Source: Emcibacteraceae bacterium
GTDB lineage: Bacteria; Pseudomonadota; Alphaproteobacteria; Sphingomonadales; Emcibacteraceae
Assembly (NCBI GenBank): GCA_041396985.1
Contig: JAWKXO010000003.1
Coordinates: 496,001-560,000 of the forward strand
DNA: 64,000 nt
Reading direction: 5' to 3'
Both the position numbers and the translations under genes were made by a program. Under the pieces are notes generated by a model. The model ran no database searches and was not told the DNA's origin. It worked only from the letters and a program-made list of their open reading frames with translations. This document shows positions 8,155 through 15,472 of this stretch, piece by piece (the first letter of the stretch is position 1; the number at the start of each line of letters is the position of its first letter).

Positions 8155-11100
8155 ATGAAGCGAACTTCTATGATGCTTTCGGGAAAATCGAGACTGAAAT
8201 CGAGGCTGCTGTTATCAGCCGCGATCTCAGCGATTAGCCTGCATCAATCCGGCGCATTGGCCCAAACCACGGCGCAAGACCAGGAAAATCAAGACACCAT
8301 TGTCGTCATCGGCTCTCAGATTAAAGGAGCTTCTGTAACAGCATCGCTGCCGGTATCGGTTGTGGGGGATGCCGAAATCAGCGCTGTTGGAGCACAATCG
8401 ATGGATGACCTGCTCCGTACTTTGCCAGGCGCAGGTGACATGAGCTTTGGTGGTAGTGGTTTTAACTCAACATCATTTGGTATCAACGGTGCTCGTGGTG
8501 ACGTAGCCAGTATTAACCTGCGCTCGCTGGGTGCCGGTAACACACTGGTACTGTTAAACGGTCGTCGTCTGGTTGACCACTCAGGCACACAGACCAATGA
8601 ATTAACAGCTCCTGAGCAAACAAGTAACGTAAACGCCATTCCGGTTATGGGCGTTGACAGAATTGAAGTGTTGCGCGATGGTGCGTCAGCGATCTATGGT
8701 ACAGATGCTGTTGCCGGTGTGGTCAATACAATTCTGCGTGACGATTATGAAGGTCTTGAGGTATCAACAAGATATGGTAACTCATTTGGCACCAGCATGG
8801 ACGAGTTTACTGTTAATGCCATCGGTGGTTTCAAAGTAAATAATGACCGTACCAGAATCACATTCAGTGTGAACAGATTTGAGCGTGATGGTATGCTTGC
8901 CAGTGAAAGACCATATTCAGCAAGTTCTGATATGCGTCCATTGTTTGTTGGTACAGAATGGGAAGGAAATAACTCATTCAATAATACAAGTACTGTGACG
9001 CCATACTTCCAGGGAAGACTTTATTCCAGCATGGAAGATCCAAATAATCCGGGTGCCTATGCGGCATATGTACCTGGGTCAGTTCAGATAAATGGGCAAG
9101 ATATCACAGCCAGCAACGGTACCTTCCGTATTTTGCCATCTTCTTTGGTAAATTGTACGGTTGCCAGTTTGCCGGGTGAGCCTTCTGATCTCTGTTTAAC
9201 ATCAGCTGGTCTGCCTTCAGAACTGCGGTTTGATAACAATGCCCGCCGTACAATGATACAGGATGTAAAGCGTATAAATCTTTTCAGTACCATTGTGACC
9301 GAATTTGAAAATGGTTGGGAAATGTATACTGAACTTGGCTATTATACGGCCGATTCTTACTTCAATAATGCTGGTGGTAACGGCGGTTCATTGAGCCACA
9401 GCCCACTTTGGATACCAAAAACGAACTACTATAACCCATTTGGTGCTTTGTATCTGGCGGACGGCGTAACACTTAACCCATATCGTATTCCTGGTTTGAC
9501 AGGTGTTCCTGATGAAGGTCTTGATCTAGCTTTGGACGGGGCATTGGGAAGTGCTTATCGTTTCCTTGAAACTGACCGTGAGACGTATGTTTCTGACGAA
9601 AGTTTCCGTATCGTTCAAGGATTGCGCGGTGAATTTGCCGGATGGGATTTTGATACTGGCTTCGTGTATTCAGAATCTGAAACTCTTGACCATACAACTG
9701 GCCGTCACAGTGCGACAGCTCTTATCTATCAGCTTGGCCTAAGCACTCCGGATGCCTATAATCCATTTAATGGTGCGGGATCCTATCCAACCAATTCTGT
9801 GGATGGTACACCGAATTCACCGGATCAATATAATCCGTTTACTATTGCTGTTGACCGTTACTCAAAATCAACACTGACATTGGCAGATTTCAAAATTTCC
9901 AGACCGGATCTGTTTGAATTGCCAGCTGGTGATGTTGGTTTTGCGTCAGGTATTGAATTCCGTCGCACAACATATCTGGATGATCGTGATGACCGTCTGG
10001 ACGGAACGATTAAATATACTTTGGATAACCCATTCTTTGGTCCTGATGTATTGTTTGGTGATGTGACAGGTTCAAGCCCGACACTGGATACTTATGGTGA
10101 TAGAAATGTCTACTCAATATTTGGTGAGTTGCAGGTTCCGGTTATTGGTGAAGATATGGAAATTCCATTTGTCCATTCATTGGATTTCCAACTGGCCGGA
10201 CGGTTTGAGGACTTCTCTGACGTAGGAAGTGTATTCAAGCCAAGGATTGCCGGTTCATGGTTCCCTGTTGAGCAGTTCCAGGTTCGTTCTTCTTACTCAC
10301 TTGGGTTCCGTGCTCCTAACCTGCCCCAGGTTACAGAAGCAGAAGCCTCAAGAACAGTGGCAAGAACAGACTATTATTACTGTCAGGCAGCTGTGAATAA
10401 AGGATTGGCTACAGACTTGTCTAACAGTGCATGTTCTACCAATGCACTTATTAATACTGTTGGTTATGCTTATACAGGAAGTGTGGAGCGTATTACAGCA
10501 GGTAGTGACCAACTGAAACCGGAATACACGAAAAGTTTCTCTATTGGTTTTACTTGGACACCTGAAGTAATTGACGGTCTGACCATTACAACCGACTTCT
10601 GGAGAATTAAACAGTCAGGTCTGATTGGTATTTTCGTAACACCAAATGCCCTAGGTTTGGATTATGCTCTACGTACCTCTGGTGCAGGATCAAACCCAGC
10701 TGTAATCCGTAATGCACCAACACAAGCAAATATCGACTTTTTTGCTGGTTCGGGCCTAGCTCCGATTGGTGAAGCGGTTCAGACATTGACACCTTACCAG
10801 AACTTTGATGACCGTATTACCAAAGGCATCGACTTTGCTATGATCTATCGTTTGAGAGATACTTCAGTTGGTGATTTTGTCTTCAATTTCGGTGCTACTC
10901 ATCTATTAAAAGCTGAGCAAATTCCAGGTGCAGATGCGCAGACTATTATCGATATGAACAATCCGTTCATTACAGTTTCTGCCGGTGGTGATTTGATCGA
11001 GCAAAATGGCCGTCGTCCAAAATGGAAAGGCAGCGGAAGTGTGACCTGGTATAAAGATAACTGGACAGCAAATATTTTTGCGAACTTCGTTGGTCCGGTT

Positions 11101-11343
11101 AATGATACCAGTGTACAGGACGCTGACGGTAACTTCTTCAGAGTTGATAGCTGGACAACAGTCAATACAAGTATTGCTTATGACTTTGATGAAGGTTCCT
11201 TGGAAGGTCTTCGCATTAAAGTTGGCATGAATAACCTCTTTGATGTTGAACCGCCACTTGCCGACGAAAACCTTGGCTTCTTCACACAATTACATAACGC
11301 GATCGGTCGTTATGGATATGTTGATCTAAGATACCGTTTCTAA
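8155..11343 (+). CDS. TonB-dependent outer-membrane receptor, large (1062 aa)
   Basis: The protein starts with a charged leader and a Sec signal ending around SGALAQ. A TonB-box-like stretch, DTIVVIGSQI, precedes a plug domain (about residues 60-190: MDDLLRTLPG, GINGARG, INLRSLGAGNTLVLLNGRRL). A long beta-barrel follows, ending in an aromatic residue (VDLRYRF). It matches the large receptors of marine Alpha- and Gammaproteobacteria that bring in peptides, oligosaccharides or other big substrates using TonB energy. Its ligand is unknown. Its position before the acetate genes and a secreted-type amidohydrolase, and the shared 18-bp element, suggest co-regulation with the CrbS/R block (inference). 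Codon use is AT-richer than in acs. Confidence 0.92.
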   Translation: MKRTSMMLSGKSRLKSRLLLSAAISAISLHQSGALAQTTAQDQENQDTIVVIGSQIKGASVTASLPVSVVGDAEISAVGAQSMDDLLRTLPGAGDMSFGGSGFNSTSFGINGARGDVASINLRSLGAGNTLVLLNGRRLVDHSGTQTNELTAPEQTSNVNAIPVMGVDRIEVLRDGASAIYGTDAVAGVVNTILRDDYEGLEVSTRYGNSFGTSMDEFTVNAIGGFKVNNDRTRITFSVNRFERDGMLASERPYSASSDMRPLFVGTEWEGNNSFNNTSTVTPYFQGRLYSSMEDPNNPGAYAAYVPGSVQINGQDITASNGTFRILPSSLVNCTVASLPGEPSDLCLTSAGLPSELRFDNNARRTMIQDVKRINLFSTIVTEFENGWEMYTELGYYTADSYFNNAGGNGGSLSHSPLWIPKTNYYNPFGALYLADGVTLNPYRIPGLTGVPDEGLDLALDGALGSAYRFLETDRETYVSDESFRIVQGLRGEFAGWDFDTGFVYSESETLDHTTGRHSATALIYQLGLSTPDAYNPFNGAGSYPTNSVDGTPNSPDQYNPFTIAVDRYSKSTLTLADFKISRPDLFELPAGDVGFASGIEFRRTTYLDDRDDRLDGTIKYTLDNPFFGPDVLFGDVTGSSPTLDTYGDRNVYSIFGELQVPVIGEDMEIPFVHSLDFQLAGRFEDFSDVGSVFKPRIAGSWFPVEQFQVRSSYSLGFRAPNLPQVTEAEASRTVARTDYYYCQAAVNKGLATDLSNSACSTNALINTVGYAYTGSVERITAGSDQLKPEYTKSFSIGFTWTPEVIDGLTITTDFWRIKQSGLIGIFVTPNALGLDYALRTSGAGSNPAVIRNAPTQANIDFFAGSGLAPIGEAVQTLTPYQNFDDRITKGIDFAMIYRLRDTSVGDFVFNFGATHLLKAEQIPGADAQTIIDMNNPFITVSAGGDLIEQNGRRPKWKGSGSVTWYKDNWTANIFANFVGPVNDTSVQDADGNFFRVDSWTTVNTSIAYDFDEGSLEGLRIKVGMNNLFDVEPPLADENLGFFTQLHNAIGRYGYVDLRYRF

Positions 11344-11363
11344 TATTTCACTAAAATCATATC

Positions 11364-11394
11364 GCATAGATGGGTCAGACTGACCCATCTATGC
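11364..11394 (+). terminator. Perfect 14-bp hairpin after the TonB receptor gene
   Basis: GCATAGATGGGTCA (11364-11377) pairs perfectly with TGACCCATCTATGC (11381-11394) around a GAC loop, 21 bases after the receptor stop. It has no downstream T tract, so it may act as a rho-assisted terminator or an mRNA 3'-end stabiliser rather than a classic intrinsic terminator. Confidence 0.6.
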
Positions 11395-11410
11395 AGACTT
11401 CCAAAATTAA

Positions 11411-11448
11411 TTTCCACAGTAAAGAGGGAGAGATTTTTACTCTGGAAA
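11411..11448 (+). promoter_or_regulatory. Inverted repeat in front of DUF485-actP
   Basis: TTTCCACAGTAAA (11411-11423) and TTTACTCTGGAAA (11436-11448) form a 13-bp inverted repeat with one mismatch around a 12-base purine-rich spacer. It sits about 65-100 bases before the start of the DUF485-actP operon. It could be an operator or an RNA hairpin; no family is recognised. Confidence 0.35.
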
Positions 11449-11514
11449 ATAATTTTGCCAAAAAAGTTAAGTTTCTAATCCAATAATAAAAAAACAAAAT
11501 TGGGAGTTGGTATT

Positions 11515-11829
11515 TTGAGGAATGATGACAATCTAATCAGGATTAGTAATGATCCAAAATTTATTGAGCTTGTCAGCAGACGGGGGCGGTTTGCCTGGAT
11601 ATTATCCATAATCATGCTGGTTGCTTATTACGGTTTTATTTTGCTTATTGCTTTTGACCCTTCGTTTTTAGGAACGCCTGTTTCAGAAGGTTCTATTACG
11701 ACTTTTGGAATTCCGGTGGGTATGTCAATTATATTTCTGTCGTTTATTTTAACAGGAATATATGTGGTGCGCGCCAATAATGAGTTTGATGAAATGAACA
11801 AAGAAATCGTTGAAGAGTACTCAAAATGA
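11515..11829 (+). CDS. yjcH: DUF485 small membrane protein paired with ActP
   Basis: This small protein (about 104 residues) has two hydrophobic spans (AWILSIIMLVAYYGFILLI and GMSIIFLSFILTGIYVV) and ends with an acidic tail (NNEFDEMNKEIVEEY). DUF485 proteins are encoded directly before acetate permease ActP in many proteobacteria (YjcH in E. coli). A TTG start at 11515 is preferred, because GGAG (11503-11506) lies eight bases before it; the longer reading from TTG 11500 would place that ribosome-binding site inside the gene. The stop overlaps the actP start (ATGA), so the two are translationally coupled. Residue pattern and context agree, so the family call is firm; its mechanism is not known. 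Confidence 0.85.
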   Translation: MRNDDNLIRISNDPKFIELVSRRGRFAWILSIIMLVAYYGFILLIAFDPSFLGTPVSEGSITTFGIPVGMSIIFLSFILTGIYVVRANNEFDEMNKEIVEEYSK

Positions 11830-13481
11830 GAAAAATAATTTACAGTGTCGGCTTCAGTCTGCTTGCGCAGATTGCTTTTGCCGCTGATGCTATTGAGGGG
11901 CAGGTAGAAAGGCAACCCGTTAATATTACGGCGATCGCCATGTTTCTGCTGTTTGTAGTAGGAACTCTTTTTATAACATACTGGGCTGCCAAAAGAACTG
12001 TTTCTGCCAAAGATTTTTATGCTGCAGGCGGTAATATTACCGGTTTCCAGAACGGACTTGCCATATCCGGCGATTATATGTCTGCTGCTTCTTTTCTGGG
12101 TATTTCCGCACTTGTTTTTGCTTCGGGTTTTGATGGTCTGATTTATTCCATAGGGTTTCTGGTAGGATGGCCGATCATTTTATTTTTAATTGCAGAGCGT
12201 CTTAGAAATCTGGGAAAATATACCTTTGCTGATGTTGCAACTTACAGATTGCAGCAAAAACCCATCCGTACTCTTGCCGCAATCAGCAGTTTGATGGTTG
12301 TTCTTATTTATCTTATTGCGCAAATGGTGGGTGCCGGAAAGCTTATCCAGCTGCTGTTTGGCCTTGATTACAGTTATGCCGTAACCGGTGTTGGTGTTTT
12401 AATGATCCTGTATGTAACATTCGGTGGCATGTTGGCAACGACATGGGTGCAGATTATCAAGGCTATCCTTCTACTTTCCGGGGCATCATTTATGGCCTTT
12501 ATGGTTTTAAGAATGTATGGCTTTAGTTTTGAAGAGCTGTTTAATGCGGCGGTCAATGTTCATCAAAATGGTGCGGCCATTATGGCGCCTGGCGGCTTTA
12601 TATCAAGCCCGATTGATGCTATTTCACTGGGTCTTGCGTTGATGTTGGGAACTGCAGGTCTTCCCCATATTTTAATGAGATTTTTTACTGTTTCCGATGC
12701 GAAGGAAGCGCGGAAATCAGTCCTATATGCCACAGGCTTTATTGGCTATTTTTATATCCTTACTTTTGTGATTGGCTTTGGTGCGATTGTTCTGGTTTCC
12801 ACCAATACTGAATTTCTTGATGCGGCAGGGGGTGTACTTGGTGGTAATAATATGTCTGCTGTGCATCTTGCTAAAGCGGTGGGGGGCGATGTCTTTCTTG
12901 GTTTTATTTCTGCTGTGGCTTTTGCCACAATCCTGGCGGTGGTTTCCGGTTTAACACTGGCTGGTGCGTCAGCGGTATCCCATGATCTTTATGCCAATGT
13001 CCTTAAAGACGGACAGTCAGATGAAAGAAATGAAATAAGGGTTTCAAAAATGACCACAATTGTGCTTGGATTCATTGCTGTAGGGCTTGGAATTCTATTT
13101 GAAAAGCAGAATATTGCTTATATGGTTGGTTTGGCCTTTGCTATTGCGGCCAGTGCCAATTTCCCGGTTCTGTTTCTTTCAATGTACTGGCGGGGACTTA
13201 CCACAAGAGGTGCATTATTTGGTGGGGCAATAGGGTTATTCATATCAGTTATTTTGGTTATATTGGGGCCAATTGTCTGGGTAGACATTCTAGGCAATGC
13301 CAAGCCGATTTTCCCGTCTGTTTATCCGGCTGTTTATTCAATAACACTGGCTTTTGTCGCAACCTGGTTTTTCTCGGTCACTGATAAAAGCAGTGGTGTT
13401 GAAAGGGAAAAGTCCGAATTTGATGGCCAGTTTGTAAGATCCATGACCGGCATAGGTATTGATGGACCTTCGTCTCATTAA
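11826..13481 (+). CDS. actP: Cation/acetate symporter
   Basis: This 551-residue sodium:solute symporter (SSF family) starts with a cleavable signal-like segment (AQIAFAAD). It then has about 13 membrane helices with the ActP-type features DFYAAGGNITGFQNGLAISGD, GAGKLIQ, and GTAGLPHILMRFFTV. ActP takes up acetate and other short monocarboxylates such as propionate and glycolate using a cation gradient. It follows DUF485 with a four-base overlap and converges on acs, 44 bases away. Uptake plus activation to acetyl-CoA makes a complete acetate-scavenging route if acs is functional. Length and motifs are normal. Confidence 0.94.
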   Translation: MRKIIYSVGFSLLAQIAFAADAIEGQVERQPVNITAIAMFLLFVVGTLFITYWAAKRTVSAKDFYAAGGNITGFQNGLAISGDYMSAASFLGISALVFASGFDGLIYSIGFLVGWPIILFLIAERLRNLGKYTFADVATYRLQQKPIRTLAAISSLMVVLIYLIAQMVGAGKLIQLLFGLDYSYAVTGVGVLMILYVTFGGMLATTWVQIIKAILLLSGASFMAFMVLRMYGFSFEELFNAAVNVHQNGAAIMAPGGFISSPIDAISLGLALMLGTAGLPHILMRFFTVSDAKEARKSVLYATGFIGYFYILTFVIGFGAIVLVSTNTEFLDAAGGVLGGNNMSAVHLAKAVGGDVFLGFISAVAFATILAVVSGLTLAGASAVSHDLYANVLKDGQSDERNEIRVSKMTTIVLGFIAVGLGILFEKQNIAYMVGLAFAIAASANFPVLFLSMYWRGLTTRGALFGGAIGLFISVILVILGPIVWVDILGNAKPIFPSVYPAVYSITLAFVATWFFSVTDKSSGVEREKSEFDGQFVRSMTGIGIDGPSSH

Positions 13482-13497
13482 TTCAAAACCTATGCCG
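13448..13497 (+). terminator. Possible stem-loop across the actP stop
   Basis: CGGCATAGGT (13448-13457), inside the last actP codons, pairs with ACCTATGCCG (13488-13497) after the stop, leaving a 30-base loop. It lies between convergent actP and acs. The long loop and lack of a T run make it a weak terminator candidate. Confidence 0.3.
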
Positions 13498-13525
13498 TTA
13501 ATAATCGTTAATAATAAGGTGAAAT

Positions 13526-15458
13526 TTATTTCAATCTGTTATTGATGAGGTCCTGGACGACGGCTGGGTCAGCGAGGGTTGAGATATCGCCGAGGTTTGA
13601 TGTGTCATTCTCGGCGATTTTTCTTAATATCCGTCGCATGATTTTGCCGGACCGTGTTTTGGGCAGTCCCGGTGCGAACTGGATATGATCGGGCGTGGCG
13701 ATGGGGCCGATTTCCTTTCTGACCCAGTTTACCAGTTCCTTTCTGAGCTCTTCCCCGGAGCATGCCCGCCCATCAGGGTGACATAGGCATAAATACCCTG
13801 TCCCTTGATCGGGTGAGGAAGCCGACCACGGCCGCTTCCGCCACGTCCTCATGGGCGACCAGGGCACTTTCGACCTCGGCCGTGCCCATACGGTGACCGG
13901 AAACATTAATCACATCATCAACCCGCCCGGTGATCCAGTAATAGCCGTCCTCATCGCGGCGGCAGCCGTCGCCGGTAAAATATTTGCCTTTATAGGTGGA
14001 GAAATAGGTCTGGTAAAAGCGCTGATGATCACCGTAAACGGTGCGCATCTGCCCCGGCCAGCTGTCGGTGATGCAGAGATTGCCCGAAGCCGGTCCTCAA
14101 GCACCTTGCCGTCCCCGTCGACCAGCTGGGGTATGATGCCAAAAACGGCCGGGTGGCCGAACCCGGTTTTAACGCCGTCGCTCCGGGCAGCGGCGTGATC
14201 AGAATACCGCCGGTTTCCGTCTGCCACCAGGTATCGACAATCGGGCAGCGGGCATCGCCAACCACATGATAATACCATTCCCAGGCTTCCGGGTTGATCG
14301 GCTCGCCGACACTGCCGAGGATACGCAGACTGCTGAGATCACATTTTTTGACAAACCCGTCTCCCGCGCCCATCAGGGCCCGGATCGCCGTCGGTGCCGT
14401 ATAGAAAATATTGACCTTATGCTTCTCGCAGACCTGCCAGAAGCGTGAGGCGTCCGGATAGGTCGGCACCCCTTCAAAGACAAGCGTGGTGGCGCCGTTG
14501 GCCAGAGGACCATAAACAATATAGCTGTGGCCCGTCACCCAGCCCACATCGGCAGTGCACCAGTAAATATCCCCGTCATGATAATCAAACACATATTGAT
14601 GGGTCAGGCTGGCATAAACCAGATAGCCGCCGGTCGTATGAAGAACCCCTTGGGCTGTCCGGTGGAGCCGGAGGTATAAAGAATAAACAGCGGGTCTTCC
14701 GCCTTCATCTCCTCGGCCGGGCAATCCGATCCACCTTCGCCGCCTCGTCCTGATACCAGACATCCCGGCCCTCAGTGAAGCCGACATCGCCGCCGGTGAC
14801 CCGCACAACAATCACGGTCGAGACAATGGTTCCGGGATGCTCAAGCGCCTCATCCACATTGTTTTTCAGTGGGATGACTTTGTTCCCTCTCAGTCCCTCA
14901 TCGGCGGTGATCACGATATGACTGTCACAGTCAACCAGACGCCCGGCCAGCGCCTCCGGTGAAAAGCCGCCAAACACCACCGAATGAATGGCGCCGATCC
15001 GCGCACAGGCCAGCATGGCATAAACCGCTTCCGGCACCATCGGCATATAAAGGGTGATGCGATCACCCTTTTGGCGCCCCGGGACTTCAGCACATTGGCA
15101 AAACGGCACACTTCCCCGTGAAGCTCACGGTACGTGATATGACGCGATACATTGGGGTCATCCCCTCAAAGATAATCGCTGTCTGATCGCCGCGGCTTTC
15201 CAGATGCCGGTCAACACAGTTGACGCAGGCATTTAAGGTTCCGTCCTCATACCAGCGGATATGAAGATCATCCTCAGAAAAACTGACATCCTTTACCTTG
15301 CTGTAAGGCCGTGTCCAGTCCAGACGACGTCCCATCTCCCCCCAGAACCCTTCCGGGTCCGATAAAGAACGGGCATATAAATCATTATACCGGTCTGCGT
15401 TGATCAGGGCGTGTTCCATAAGCGCAGTACCAACAGGATGCGTTTCAATCTTATACAT
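13526..15458 (-). pseudogene. acs: Acetyl-CoA synthetase, interrupted by eight single-base deletions
   Basis: Read across all frames, this 1933-base region encodes a full-length acetyl-CoA synthetase (about 645 residues), which makes acetyl-CoA from acetate, ATP and CoA. Known blocks are present: EEMKAEDP then the P-loop-like YTSGSTGQPKG, WWQTETGG, YYWITGRVDD and the acetylatable-lysine motif PKTRSGKIMRR. The frame breaks at about 15162-15165 (C4), 15069-15072 (T4), 14728/14729, 14646-14649 (C4), 14141-14145 (A5), ~14089-14093, 13817-13818 and 13753-13756 (C4). Each break is restored by adding one base, seven of them in a homopolymer or short base run. Between breaks the protein looks undamaged. 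Two hand-counted 60-base stretches are 53-63% G+C against about 40-47% in neighbours. Either a sequencing/assembly artefact or a very recent pseudogene. It lies 14 bases after the amidohydrolase gene on the same strand. Confidence 0.9.
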
Positions 15459-15472
15459 TTAGTTTACTCAGT

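Noticed and set aside
13851..14198. 115-codon open frame on the plus strand inside acs
   Set aside because: It is the antisense of the high-GC acs gene and shows no domain or ribosome-binding site.
13526..15458. Programmed frameshifting or a split multi-subunit acetyl-CoA synthetase
   Set aside because: Eight shifts, all needing one added base and without slippery-site or stimulator pattern, cannot be programmed; no internal starts have consistent ribosome-binding sites.
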